The position numbers and the translations under genes are program-made. This document shows, piece by piece, positions 19,801 through 28,361 of a DNA stretch of 64,000 nucleotides. This stretch comes from Campylobacter hominis ATCC BAA-381 (lineage in GTDB: Bacteria; Campylobacterota; Campylobacteria; Campylobacterales; Campylobacteraceae), in the NCBI RefSeq assembly GCF_000017585.1, contig NC_009714.1, positions 1,458,663-1,522,662 of the forward strand, read 5' to 3'. The notes beneath the pieces are model-generated. The model was not told the DNA's origin. It saw only the letters and a program-made list of their open reading frames with translations, and did not search any database. Position 1 is the first letter of the stretch. Every line of letters starts with the position of its first letter.

Positions 19801-20490
19801 CTTTTAAAACTTGAACAGCAAAGTATCGGAATTTATCTTTCCGGACATCCTCTTGATGATTTTAAAGATGAAATTTCATCGATAAACTACACAAGCACTA
19901 CGGATTTTGAAAATACCGATGACGGCGAAATTTTATGTGTAGGAAAAATAGAATCCATAACCAAAAAAATCACAAAATCAGGTAAGCAAATGGGAATAAT
20001 AAGCGTTCTTGATTTTGGCGGAATATTTGAAATGACGGCTTTTGATCAAAATTTAGCGCTTCTTTTAACTTTAAGTGAAGAAGAACTTGAAATTCCAAGA
20101 GCTTTTCACGTAAGATTTAGTAAAAACGGAAATTTTGCACAAATTTCTTTAATCAAAATGATGGCGTTGCAAGAAGCAAAAAGCGGCGATTTTAAAACCA
20201 AAACCTACAAACGATCAAATTACAAAGGCAATAATAATTCCAATTCATCTTATAATAAACCTGTAAAAAATATAGAAAATTTTGAAATTTTACTAAATCT
20301 TTGTGATTTGAACAAAGAAAAAATCAATGAAATTTACACGCTTGCTCACAGTGATTTTAAAACAAATCCGCAAAATTTCAAAAAACTGATATTAAAAGTT
20401 CAAACTAAAAACGAAATTTTAACTTATGACACGGAATTTCTGGTAAGCGAAAATTTCAAAATGGAAATTGATAAAATTTTGGCGGCTTAA
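16849..20490 (+). CDS. dnaE: DNA polymerase III subunit alpha
   Basis: 1213 residues, full length for the family. It opens with the PHP domain (HLHLHTEYSLLDG, residues 6-18, with more His/Asp metal ligands following), then the polymerase core (PDIDVDFAQARREEVFEYV holds the catalytic Asp pair), the HhH/tandem helix region, an OB domain near 1000-1090 and a C-terminal tau-binding region. It is the catalytic replicase subunit. A ribosome binding site (AAAGGA) precedes the ATG. It is divergent from the tpsB gene. Confidence 0.98.
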   Translation: MSEFTHLHLHTEYSLLDGVNKIDNLAKILKERGTKAVAITDHGNMFGAIEFYKTMKKNGIKPIIGMEAYIHNHDKLDDKSDKQRFHLILLAKNEIGYKNLIYLSSKAFLDGFYYYPRINKNLLRAHHEGIICNAACIAGEIGFHLNLSERNIKRGAKGYEGAKKAALEYKEIFGDDFYLEIMRHGYTSQLRIDDDLIRLSRETGIKLIASNDAHYTNQAGHDLQDIFVCLSTGSVLSDPKRMHHTVRQLYVKTDEEMKEIFADIPEVIENTQEIANKCNLSFAFDDPNYHPTAPNFKFTREKANLINLTLPEANEEYSKKNDDLLFETLCRDGLTKRLEFIAPEKHEIYKARLEKEIQIIEKMGFGGYMLIVQDFINWAKDHDIPVGPGRGSAAGSLCAYSLRITDLDPIPYNLLFERFLNPDRISMPDIDVDFAQARREEVFEYVSNKYGKENVAQVATFGKLLARGVIRDVARVCEMPLYKADAMAKLVPEQLGITLNGEGEPGSEKYKPGAFQLEPKIKDLVEQDPLAKKVWDYSLGLEGLNRNTGMHAAGVVISNDPLWNKVPLFRQTKSDDGHYITQYTKLYLEDVDLIKFDFLGLKNLDVIANAIKLIKRRYNKDIVWENIDFNDKKTYETIQSGNTFGIFQIESPGMQKLATGLKPDCFEDIIAMISIFRPGPMELIPDFIARKHGEAKVEYIMPEIKEILEPTYGIIVYQEQVMQIVQKIGGFSLGEADLVRRAMSKKDEKKLAHMREQYLDGAKKLGFDTNKANELFDLIMKFASYGFNKSHAAAYSMITFQTAYLKTYYPAEFMAALLTSEESNADKVLTYIDEAKRLGITILPPSINKSIREFSVTDDENAPSKTAIIYGLGAIKGVGLAGIENIIELRDEKPFETIDDFASRVDNFKVNKKVIEALTCAGAMDCLGKTRKALLQNSENIVDAMKKAAILRDEATSSLNFGDESFFDIKVNFEDTKEEFKRKELLKLEQQSIGIYLSGHPLDDFKDEISSINYTSTTDFENTDDGEILCVGKIESITKKITKSGKQMGIISVLDFGGIFEMTAFDQNLALLLTLSEEELEIPRAFHVRFSKNGNFAQISLIKMMALQEAKSGDFKTKTYKRSNYKGNNNSNSSYNKPVKNIENFEILLNLCDLNKEKINEIYTLAHSDFKTNPQNFKKLILKVQTKNEILTYDTEFLVSENFKMEIDKILAA

Positions 20491-20657
20491 AATTTAACTG
20501 AGGTAATAAAATGAGTGATTAAAAAAATATTTATATATTTTACAAAGTTTTGAATAAAGGTGAAATTTCAATATAAAATTTTGAATTTTTGTAAACTGAA
20601 ATTTTAAATTCACTTTATAAAATTTCAGTAATTTAAAAATTATTTAAAGGATAAAAA

Positions 20658-21284
20658 ATGAGTGAAGATTTAAGTTGGCTGAATAAAAACAGCCAAAAAG
20701 CAAAAAGTGACAGCATAGATCAGCAGCGAAACAACGCGAACAAAAACGAAATAGCACAAATCAGAACACTTGGATATGCGCATCTGGTTTGCTTTTATTT
20801 GCTTTCAAATATAAAATTGATTGGAATTATATTTATTATAGTCGGCACTGTTTGTTTTTATAAAGCATTGTCCAGAATAAACAATATGGCCAGCGAACAG
20901 ACAAATCTAATGAAAAATGCATATATTTATATTTTCGGTACAATAGCTGTTTTTGCTGTAGTTTTTATAATTTTACTCCTGACACAATCAGAAACTGTAA
21001 TCAATTTTATCTCCATTGCAGTTGTTATATTCGGTATTTATATGATTTTTGTTTGGTACGGTATTTTAAGAGATTTGGATTATCTCACATTTCAGGATCG
21101 CTTCAAAAAATCATTTTGGTATGCTATTTATGGCATCTTGGCATTTATAATAGCAGGAATTTCTTACTCTATAACACAACAGGAAATCATTGCAGCTATA
21201 TTTTTTATGGTAGGAACTATTTTAGTTATTTACGGCTTAATTTTGCAAATTTTAGGCTGGAAAAATATAAAAGAAATCAAATAG
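20658..21284 (+). CDS. Multi-pass membrane protein of unknown function
   Basis: 208 residues. A hydrophilic N-terminus (about 45 residues, rich in Asn/Gln/Lys) is followed by about five or six transmembrane segments and a short basic tail. AAAGGA precedes the ATG. The 167 bases before it contain a second ribosome-binding-like site followed by a three-codon ORF (ATG AGT GAT TAA near 20510), perhaps a decayed copy of this gene's start. No family recognised. Confidence 0.6.
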   Translation: MSEDLSWLNKNSQKAKSDSIDQQRNNANKNEIAQIRTLGYAHLVCFYLLSNIKLIGIIFIIVGTVCFYKALSRINNMASEQTNLMKNAYIYIFGTIAVFAVVFIILLLTQSETVINFISIAVVIFGIYMIFVWYGILRDLDYLTFQDRFKKSFWYAIYGILAFIIAGISYSITQQEIIAAIFFMVGTILVIYGLILQILGWKNIKEIK

Positions 21285-21603
21285 ATATTTTAAAAATTTA
21301 AATACTTTTGCCAAAACAGAACAATTTTTTGTTTTGGCTTTTAAAAGAATAAAAAGTGGTGAAATTTTGCGAATAAAAACAGTAAAATTTCACAATACAA
21401 AACAATAAAAAATTCTAAAAACTGCACACAAAATTTAAAAATTATAATCAGACATCTGATAATTTTGTCTTTATACTGCATTTGGTAAAATCAATGAAAT
21501 TTAGCGATATAACTATTTTATCATTAAAAAATAGCTCTTTTTAATTTGTAAAATCTGTTAAATTTTCAATAAAAAATTTATAAAAATTTAAGCAAATCTT
21601 TTA
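21285..21603. other. Intergenic, no gene seen
   Basis: AT-rich sequence with stops in all frames. It leads into the promoter/operator of the metal-resistance operon. Nothing else recognised. Confidence 0.6.
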
Positions 21604-21643
21604 TATAATTTCACATATGAACATATGTTCATATGTGAAATTA
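21604..21643 (+). promoter_or_regulatory. ArsR/SmtB operator overlapping a sigma-70 promoter
   Basis: Positions 21606-21643 form a perfect 38-bp palindrome centred on AACATATGTT, containing the TGAACA/TGTTCA half-sites typical of ArsR/SmtB-family operators. A -10 box TATAAT (21604-21609) overlaps its left edge. The regulator gene starts 18 bases downstream with GGGAGA before the ATG. I infer autorepression relieved by metal binding. Confidence 0.85.
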
Positions 21644-21660
21644 ATTAATGGGAGATTGCG

Positions 21661-22038
21661 ATGGGCAAAAAAGAAAAAATTTTAGAAGATAGCCAAGAAA
21701 TTTGCGAAAGTGTAGTTATACACAAAGAAGTGGTTGAAAATACAAAAACAAAAATGCCAGATGATACTTCGCTTAATGAATTGGCTGATTTTTTTAAAAT
21801 TTTTGGAGACAGTACAAGAGTTAGGATTTTGTGGGCTTTAAGCCTAAATCAAATGTGTGTTTGCGATATAGCTACACTTTTAAATATGAGTCAATCAAGC
21901 ATTTCTCATCAGCTTCGAGTATTGAAACAAAACAAATTTGTAAAAAACAGACGCGATGGAAAAGTTGTTTATTACTCACTTTTAGATGAGCATATTAGCT
22001 ATATTTTAAAACAAGGCTTAACTCACATCAGTGAGTAA
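21661..22038 (+). CDS. cadC: ArsR/SmtB-family metal-sensing repressor
   Basis: 125 residues with a winged-helix domain. The metal-site motif MCVCDIATLL sits in the sensor helix as in CadC (ELCVCDL). The recognition helix is SQSSISHQLRVL. The C-terminal helix has D-x-H ... H-x-x-E (LDEHISYILKQGLTHISE), the zinc-type alpha-5 site. Both kinds of metal site are therefore possible, so Cd/Pb/Zn sensing is likely but the exact metal is inferred. An extra Cys lies in the N-terminal tail, as in CadC. It precedes the HMA and ATPase genes and probably controls all three from the palindrome. Confidence 0.85.
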   Translation: MGKKEKILEDSQEICESVVIHKEVVENTKTKMPDDTSLNELADFFKIFGDSTRVRILWALSLNQMCVCDIATLLNMSQSSISHQLRVLKQNKFVKNRRDGKVVYYSLLDEHISYILKQGLTHISE

Positions 22039-22064
22039 AAATAAATTTTAAAAAAGGAAAAATT

Positions 22065-22280
22065 ATGAAAAAATTTAATTTAAAAAATTTGGATTGTGCA
22101 AATTGCGCAGCACAAATAGAAGCAAATGTTGCCAAAATTGATGGTGTAAATAGTGTAAGTGTAAATTTCTTGACCACTACTATGAAAATTGATTTTGATG
22201 AAAATAGAAGAGATGAAATCATTGAAAAAATAAAACAAGTCATCAAAAAGCTTGAACCAGATACTATACTAGAGGTATAA
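22065..22280 (+). CDS. Free-standing heavy-metal-associated (HMA) domain protein
   Basis: 71 residues, a single ferredoxin-like HMA domain with the metal-binding LDCANCAAQIE motif near the N-terminus. In most Cd/Zn ATPases this domain is fused to the pump. Here it is a separate gene one base before the ATPase start. It probably passes metal to the pump. A good ribosome binding site (AAAAGGA) precedes it. Confidence 0.88.
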   Translation: MKKFNLKNLDCANCAAQIEANVAKIDGVNSVSVNFLTTTMKIDFDENRRDEIIEKIKQVIKKLEPDTILEV

Positions 22281-22281
22281 A

Positions 22282-24111
22282 ATGAATAAAGCTTTAAAAA
22301 AAGATATACAAAAAATTTTAATCTCAGTAATATTTGTAATAGCCTCTTTTTTGGTTTCAAATGCTGAGCTAAAAACTGTATTTTTAATCTTTGCATATTT
22401 GGTAGTTGGAGTTGAAATTTTAATAAAAGCTTATAAAAGCTTAATAAACGGTGGCTTTTTAGATGAAAATTTCTTGATGGGAATTGCTTCGATTGGGGCA
22501 TTTTTCATCGGAGAACAAATCGAGGCTGTAGCGGTAATTTTATTTTATAAAATAGGCGTAGCGTTTGAAGATTACTCTATAAATCGCTCAAGAAAATCAA
22601 TAAAAGAAGCCATGAGTATCGCACCTGATTATGCAAATTTAAAAACAAGTGATGGCTCAAAAAAAGTTGATCCTAGTGATGTAAAACTTGGTGATATAAT
22701 CGTCATAAAACCAGGTGAAAAAGTCCCACTTGATGGCATCATCATAAAAGGAAACTCAACCCTTGATACATCAGCTCTAACAGGCGAATCACTTCCTCTT
22801 GAGGTTGAAAAAGGAACTAAAATATTAAGTGGAAGCGTAAATATAAACGGACTTTTAGAAGTAAAAGTAACAAGCGAGTTTGAGACTTCAACGGTTAGCA
22901 AAATTTTAGAGCTTGTTGAAGATGCGACTTCTAAAAAATCATCGCAGGAAAAATTCATTACCAAATTTGCTAAAATTTACACCCCTATTGTAGTTGGTTT
23001 AGCTCTAATCATCGCATTTGTCGTGCCGATGTTTGTGGGGGATTTTAAAGAGTGGATTTATAAAGCACTAATCTTTTTAGTAGTATCTTGCCCTTGTGCT
23101 TTGGTGGTTTCAGTTCCACTTAGCTTTTTTGGAGGAATTGGCGGAGCTAGTAAAAAGGGAATTTTGGTTAAAGGAAGTAATTATTTGCAAGTTTTAGCTA
23201 AGGTTAAAAACTTTGTATTTGATAAAACTGGAACTTTAACAAAAGGAAATTTTGTCCTTAAAGATGTGGTAAATGAGAGTTTTATAGATAAAGATGAGCT
23301 TTTAAAGTTATCAGCTTACGCACAAGCTCACAGCACCCATCCTATCGGACTTTCTATCATAAAAGCTTATAATGAAAAAATCGATGAAAAAGCCGTAACA
23401 AATCTTGAAGAAATCCCAGGTTTTGGCATCAAAGCGACAATTTTTGGAAAAAATGTAAAAATAGGAAATAAAAAGCTTTTAAGTGAGTTTGACTTGCCTG
23501 AGATTACCCAAACTGCATCATTTGTGGCAGTTGATGGTAAATTTGCAGGGTATTTAACATTTGAAGATGAACTAAGAGATGGCTCGGATAAGCTTATAAA
23601 ATGGCTTAAAGATAGCGGCATAAAAACAGCTATGCTAACAGGCGATAGATCAAAAGTTGCTAAAAATATACAAGAAAAACTTGGTATTGATGAAGTTTTT
23701 GCTGAGCTTTTACCAACTGATAAGCTAACAAATTTAGAAAAAATCATCGCCAAAAAGTCTAAAAATAGCACAGTTGCATATATCGGCGATGGGATAAATG
23801 ACGCTCCTGTTTTAGCAAGAGCAGACGTTGGATTTTCCATGCTTGGAACAGATGCAGCCATGGAAGCAAGCGATATAGTCATAATGGATAATGATATCTC
23901 AAAAATCAAAACCGCGATGCTAATAGCTAAAAAAACCATAAGTATCGCCTCGCAAAACATCATCTTTGCAATCGGCGTGAAAGTTTTAGTTATGATTTTA
24001 GCGATTTTCGGTTTAGCAAATATCTGGATGGCGATATTTGCAGATGTTGGAGTTACGATTTTAGCGATACTAAATTCTTTTAGAACTTTTTCTTATGCTA
24101 AAAAACTTTAA
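22282..24111 (+). CDS. cadA: Heavy-metal P1B-type ATPase (Zn/Cd/Pb exporter)
   Basis: 609 residues. The membrane CPC motif is present (SCPCALVVSVP), together with the phosphorylation site DKTGTLT, the TGES actuator loop, the HP dipeptide of the nucleotide domain (HSTHPIG) and the hinge GDGINDAP. It starts with transmembrane helices and has no N-terminal HMA domain, which is encoded by the gene in front. CPC with HP and the downstream Asp-containing last helix fits the ZntA/CadA group. It exports divalent metals across the inner membrane. Its codon choice (more CTT/GAG/GGC) looks slightly different from the neighbouring genes, hinting at transfer. Confidence 0.93.
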   Translation: MNKALKKDIQKILISVIFVIASFLVSNAELKTVFLIFAYLVVGVEILIKAYKSLINGGFLDENFLMGIASIGAFFIGEQIEAVAVILFYKIGVAFEDYSINRSRKSIKEAMSIAPDYANLKTSDGSKKVDPSDVKLGDIIVIKPGEKVPLDGIIIKGNSTLDTSALTGESLPLEVEKGTKILSGSVNINGLLEVKVTSEFETSTVSKILELVEDATSKKSSQEKFITKFAKIYTPIVVGLALIIAFVVPMFVGDFKEWIYKALIFLVVSCPCALVVSVPLSFFGGIGGASKKGILVKGSNYLQVLAKVKNFVFDKTGTLTKGNFVLKDVVNESFIDKDELLKLSAYAQAHSTHPIGLSIIKAYNEKIDEKAVTNLEEIPGFGIKATIFGKNVKIGNKKLLSEFDLPEITQTASFVAVDGKFAGYLTFEDELRDGSDKLIKWLKDSGIKTAMLTGDRSKVAKNIQEKLGIDEVFAELLPTDKLTNLEKIIAKKSKNSTVAYIGDGINDAPVLARADVGFSMLGTDAAMEASDIVIMDNDISKIKTAMLIAKKTISIASQNIIFAIGVKVLVMILAIFGLANIWMAIFADVGVTILAILNSFRTFSYAKKL

Positions 24112-24157
24112 AATTTTAGCTTTATTTGAAGTTATGGAGTTTTTTAGAAGTTTTTAA

Positions 24158-24388
24158 ATGAGTAATTTTTATGGTGGCGAGGCAACTTATACGCTTGATT
24201 TACAAGCTGCGGCGTACCCTCCGTCACCAGTTGCCTTAAATCCAAAAAAGTTAAAAGTTTTAGAGCTAATTTACAACTACCCGCAAAGTATAAATTCGAT
24301 TCCATACGATGCTAAAAATCGTGGTTTTGAAATTTTAAGCGTAGAGCAAGATGAAACGGCAATTAGATTTATTATAAAACATCTTTAA
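24158..24388 (+). CDS. Small hypothetical protein downstream of cadA
   Basis: 76 residues. The N-terminus is rich in Tyr/Ala/Pro, followed by an alpha/beta-like half (KLKVLELIYNYPQSINSIPY). It lies 46 bases after the ATPase and may be cotranscribed. No cysteines or His clusters that would suggest metal binding. Family not recognised. Confidence 0.55.
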   Translation: MSNFYGGEATYTLDLQAAAYPPSPVALNPKKLKVLELIYNYPQSINSIPYDAKNRGFEILSVEQDETAIRFIIKHL

Positions 24389-24526
24389 ATTATTAAAATT
24401 TTAAATTTTAATAATTTTTTATAAAAAGTTTTACCAACTATCATTAAACTATGAGCTAAAAGCTTTATATAAAGAACATCAAATAAAAATAAATCAAATC
24501 CTTTATCTTTATTTTAAAGCTAGAAA

Positions 24527-24761
24527 ATGAGCAATGAAAAACCTTTATACAAGATAGTATTAGAAGAATTAGACTTAAGTGTAGATGAGTTATCTGAAAT
24601 GCTTGACATTAATGTTAATACCTTATATTGCTATTCTAAAAATGAAAGAGTTCCAAAAGCGAACGAAATTACGCCTTTATCTCTTACTTGAAAATAATAA
24701 ATTAAAAGAAGCTATAAAAAATTATCATAAATTTTTAAAAGTTATAGATAAAATCAATTAA
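24527..24761 (+). pseudogene. Frameshifted small helix-turn-helix regulator
   Basis: The first frame gives 54 residues (MSNEKPLYKIVLEELDLSVD ...) with an HTH (VDELSEMLDINVNTLYCYSKNERVP). The end in this frame is out of register. The +2 frame continues as KLRLYLLLENNKLKEAIKNY to a stop at 24761. One base lost near 24660-24668 explains it; the rebuilt protein would be about 77 residues. It resembles small DNA-binding proteins common in Campylobacter accessory DNA. Confidence 0.55.
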
Positions 24762-25108
24762 AAATAAAACATATTATGTATTCCAGTTCTTATTAGATAG
24801 TAAAGAATCCATAAAAATGTTATATTTAATACCATTATAGTTCCAAATATAATCCAATAAGATATATCCTCATCATATCCTCCAGACATTCTTGTACTTA
24901 AATAAAATTTAATAAATTTACTTTGATTTTTTGTTGTGTAGTTTTCTATAAATGTTCTTTTGTAATTTTTATCTTTTTTCTTTTTAAAAAAATATCTTAA
25001 TTCGTTAAAAATTATAGAAATTGTAAAGCTTAATATTATTAAAAAAGCAATTATCATTAATAATATTATTGCGTAGCCTATTATATCATAAATCATTGTA
25101 TTATTCAT
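24758..25108 (-). CDS. Small membrane protein, unknown
   Basis: 116 residues: a long hydrophobic segment near the N-terminus (about 8-35), a basic cytoplasmic middle (FKKKKDKNYKRTF) and a second pair of hydrophobic stretches at the C-terminus. A plausible AAAGGA site precedes the ATG. The next gene has the same style and strand, so they may form a pair. Size and topology are like the immunity proteins at the left end, but no toxin is nearby. Confidence 0.5.
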   Translation of the reverse strand: MNNTMIYDIIGYAIILLMIIAFLIILSFTISIIFNELRYFFKKKKDKNYKRTFIENYTTKNQSKFIKFYLSTRMSGGYDEDISYWIIFGTIMVLNITFLWILYYLIRTGIHNMFYF

Positions 25109-25159
25109 TTTTTATCCTTTTTTATACTGATTTATTTATTATACAATACAAATTGTCAA

Positions 25160-25417
25160 TTATTCAGAAATATTAGATATTTCATTTTTTTTATTTTTTA
25201 GAAATTTTAATGTAATAAGTTTTATTGTAAATTTTCCTAACTCTTTAAAATAAAGCAATATTCCATATATAACTATTGGCAATGCTGTAACTATAAAAAA
25301 AATAGCAAAAAGTGAATATATTATTATATACATTGCTAATTGCAAGGCTGCCATTAAAACATTAAGACCGATTGTTAAAAAAAATAATGCTAATGCTAAA
25401 TATAATAAAAATATCAT
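25160..25417 (-). CDS. Small membrane protein, unknown
   Basis: 85 residues with two long hydrophobic segments and a basic C-terminus (LKFLKNKKNEISNISE). AAGGA lies before the ATG. It is upstream of the previous gene on the same strand. No family recognised. Confidence 0.5.
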   Translation of the reverse strand: MIFLLYLALALFFLTIGLNVLMAALQLAMYIIIYSLFAIFFIVTALPIVIYGILLYFKELGKFTIKLITLKFLKNKKNEISNISE

Positions 25418-26203
25418 TTTTATTTTTCCTTTTCTGCTTTTATTAAAAAATTAATTACTTCATTATTTATAGTTTTTGAACCATTTTAACTTTAATATCT
25501 TTTTTACGCTAACCTTTAAGTATTTAAATAATTTTAAAACTTCTTTAATTTAGACAAGACTAATTCTACTGAAATTTAAATATAGTTGCATTATAATCAA
25601 TTTTAAATAAATTTATACTTTATGCTTATAGCGCTAAATCTTTGACTTGATTTTATTCAGAAATCCTAGTTTTGAATGTATTTGAAAACTACTAAAAACC
25701 TAGCCAAAAATTTTGGCTAAATCTTAAAAATTTATTTAACCTCAAAAACAATTGTTGCTTTAGTTTGTTTTTACTTTAGATTTTAAATACCAAAGCCTTT
25801 TTTAAGCGGCCTAAATTCAAAATTTCCGTTAAGATCCGCTTTTACCATAACCGGTTTGAATTTGATAAGTTTACTTTCTTTTATTTAATCAATGCTATCA
25901 AAATAAGTTGTGAATTTTAACCGTTTCAAAATAAAATCTTGGCAACTTAAATACGCAGTAAAATCTATATTAACGGTACAAGAATAGCTTCGTCAAAATC
26001 TAAAGCGATATTTACTTTTTTTAAATACTTTCGCATTAGATATTGAAAAATTTATAAGTTTAAAAATTTTAACTTTTTTTTAATGTATTTTTAAAATTAA
26101 AATCTGTGAATTTTTGATAATTTGACAATTTAATTTTAAAAAATATAAAAACGATAATGCTTTTTTAAGAAAAATTCTGCTTAGTAAAATAGAATTTAAA
26201 AAA
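25418..26203. other. Decayed intergenic region
   Basis: No intact gene. The minus strand between about 25783 and 26017 carries pieces of a dead coding sequence (next entry). The rest is AT-rich and stop-filled. This fits an accessory patch undergoing deletion between cadA and gltA. Confidence 0.5.
25783..26017 (-). pseudogene. Remnant of an unidentified protein gene
   Basis: Coding-like segments remain: KVNIALDFDEAILVP, then stops, then a clean end IKFKPVMVKADLNGNFEFRP ... KKGFGI with a stop at 25783. The DLNGNF turn recalls the C-terminus of secreted beta-sandwich proteins such as DUF4198 metal-uptake proteins, but this is weak. Confidence 0.35.
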
Positions 26204-26992
26204 CTATTTTAGGTAAGAATTCGTCATTATAAAATTTATATATTCATCCAAAAAATCAACGCTGTTGCGATCAAGCACCAAAAATGGATTATTTAATAAA
26301 TTTTCACCGTTATAAACGGGCGGTTTTTTTGTTTTTAAATCAATAGTAATTCCGCCGCTTGCTTCAACCAGCAAATCTCCAGCCGCGATATCCCAAAGAC
26401 TTGAAGGACCAAGCCTTAAATAGCTTGCAGCGGCATTTTCAGCCAAACGACAAAATTTTATGGCTGAACCGATTCGCTTATATTCATAACCGAAATTTTT
26501 AGCAAATTTTATTCTTTTTTTGGAATTTCCATGTCTCCCGAGCAAAAAAAGCGGCGAAGTATATTCAAGAGATTTCAGAATTTTGCCATTTTTATAAATT
26601 TTACCGCCTCGTTCCGCATAAAAAACTTCATCTGTAAACGGAATCATTATAACCGAAAGCTTCGGGCGTCCGTCTTTGCCGATAAGAGCGATACAAACAC
26701 AAAATTCGCCGTTTTTAGCAATAAATTCCTGAGTTCCGTCCAAAGGATCGATGAGCCAAAAATTTTCGCAATTTTTACGCTCATCGAAAGGTAAAATTTT
26801 CTCTTCCGAGCAAATAGGAATTTTGCTTTTTTCTAAAATTTTAAAAATCACATCATTTGCAGCCAAATCGGCAGTCGTAAGCGGAGATTTATCAGGTTTT
26901 ATATAAAGCTTGTAATCGTTATAATTTTTTAAAATTTCCTTGCCGGCGGCTTTTGCGGCACGCACAGCAAGATTAAGCAGCTCACTCATCAT
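26204..26992 (-). CDS. cysQ: 3'(2'),5'-bisphosphate nucleotidase / inositol monophosphatase family
   Basis: 262 residues. The two metal-site motifs of the family are present: DPLDGTQEF (about residue 84) and WDIAAGD (about 203). The preceding EE metal ligands lie in CSEEKI. CysQ recycles PAP from sulfate activation; inositol monophosphatase activity is the alternative. The start overlaps the gltA stop, so it is cotranscribed with citrate synthase. Confidence 0.85.
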   Translation of the reverse strand: MMSELLNLAVRAAKAAGKEILKNYNDYKLYIKPDKSPLTTADLAANDVIFKILEKSKIPICSEEKILPFDERKNCENFWLIDPLDGTQEFIAKNGEFCVCIALIGKDGRPKLSVIMIPFTDEVFYAERGGKIYKNGKILKSLEYTSPLFLLGRHGNSKKRIKFAKNFGYEYKRIGSAIKFCRLAENAAASYLRLGPSSLWDIAAGDLLVEASGGITIDLKTKKPPVYNGENLLNNPFLVLDRNSVDFLDEYINFIMTNSYLK

Positions 26993-28296
26993 TTAACTTT
27001 CAATTCGATTTGAGTTTTTCTATCATCCTCTTCGCCGCTTTTCGGACCGACATAAATTTGACGAGGTCGCACGATTTTCATTGGAGCGTGTTCGCGCATT
27101 TCCATCCATTGAGAAATCCATCCCGGAGTTCTTCCGATTGTAAAAATAACGGCAAACATATCTGTTGGAATATTTAAAGCTTTCAAAATAAGTCCTGAAT
27201 TAAAATCCACATTAGGATATAGATGTCTGCTTACAAAATAATCGTCTTGTAAAACAATTTCTTCAATTCTATTTGCAATTCTTATCAAATTCGTATCGAT
27301 ATCAAGCTCGTCTATTAGTTTTGAGCGCATTTTTTTAAGCACTTTAGCTCTTGGATCGTAATTTTTATAAACCCTATGTCCGAAGCCCATTAAACGAAAC
27401 GGATCATCTTTATCTTTAGCTTTTTTAATATATTTGTCGACATTATCAACCGAACCTATCATTTCAAGTTGTCTTACGACACTTTCATTTGCTCCACCAT
27501 GAGCATGACCCCAAAGAGCACCGATTCCGGCACTTATACAAGCATATGGGTGAGAATGAGTTGAACCGACTGTTCTAACTGTCGTAGTTGAAGCGTTTTG
27601 CTCGTGATCTGCGTGAAGCATTAAAACACTATCAAGAGCTTTTACTTCAATCGGACGCAAATCAACATAAGAGTGTGGAAAAGATCTCATCATATAAAGA
27701 AAATTTTCCGTAAATCCGCGATCCAAATCAGGATAAATAAGCGGATAGCCCATAGTATGGCGGTAATAAAAAGCAGCAAGAGTCGGCATTTTAGCGATTA
27801 TTCTAATGGCAAGTTCCATAGATTCATTCGGATCGTTAAAATCCATTTCACGAGAGTAATAAGTACTAAGAGTAGCTATACAGGCTTGCAAAACTGCCAT
27901 CGGGTGAGCACGATCAGGAAAAGCGTCGAAAAGTTTCAACATTTTTTCATTTATAAAACTTCTTGTTTTAAGCTCTTTTCTAAAAGTCATAAGCTCTTGC
28001 GTTGTAGGAAGTTTTTTATACAGTAAAAGATAGACAACATCAAGGAAAATTTTATTTTCCGCAAGATATTCTATACTGTATCCGCGGTGCTTTAAAATTC
28101 CTTCTTCTCCGTCTATAAAAGTGATATCCGATTTACAGGAAGCCGTAGAAGTATATCCGTTGTCGTATGTAAACATACCTACTTGCCTATACAAAGTCGT
28201 GATATCTATAGCCGAAGGTCCAAGAGTGCCGTCGATTATCGGAAATTCATAACTTTTACCCGTTCTGTTGTCAGTTAAAGTAACTGTATTTGACAT
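26989..28296 (-). CDS. gltA: Citrate synthase
   Basis: 435 residues, type II citrate synthase length. The active-site segments are present: HADHEQNASTTTVR, GALWGHAHGGANE and MGFGHRVYKNYDPRAK, with the catalytic His residues and the late Asp in the expected order. It condenses oxaloacetate and acetyl-CoA. An AAAGGA-type site precedes the ATG. The bisphosphate nucleotidase follows with a 4-base overlap. Confidence 0.97.
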   Translation of the reverse strand: MSNTVTLTDNRTGKSYEFPIIDGTLGPSAIDITTLYRQVGMFTYDNGYTSTASCKSDITFIDGEEGILKHRGYSIEYLAENKIFLDVVYLLLYKKLPTTQELMTFRKELKTRSFINEKMLKLFDAFPDRAHPMAVLQACIATLSTYYSREMDFNDPNESMELAIRIIAKMPTLAAFYYRHTMGYPLIYPDLDRGFTENFLYMMRSFPHSYVDLRPIEVKALDSVLMLHADHEQNASTTTVRTVGSTHSHPYACISAGIGALWGHAHGGANESVVRQLEMIGSVDNVDKYIKKAKDKDDPFRLMGFGHRVYKNYDPRAKVLKKMRSKLIDELDIDTNLIRIANRIEEIVLQDDYFVSRHLYPNVDFNSGLILKALNIPTDMFAVIFTIGRTPGWISQWMEMREHAPMKIVRPRQIYVGPKSGEEDDRKTQIELKVK

Positions 28297-28361
28297 TTTT
28301 GCTCCTTTATGGAAATTTTCCGATATTTTAACTAAAGATTTAAAAAATTTTGCAATAAAAA

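Noticed and set aside
20505-20530. ATG with good upstream site as a gene start
   Set aside because: The frame ends after three codons; at most a decayed copy of the next gene's start.
21606-21643. Palindrome as a mobile-element end or terminator
   Set aside because: It overlaps a TATAAT box and directly precedes an ArsR gene, has no T-run and has no second copy.
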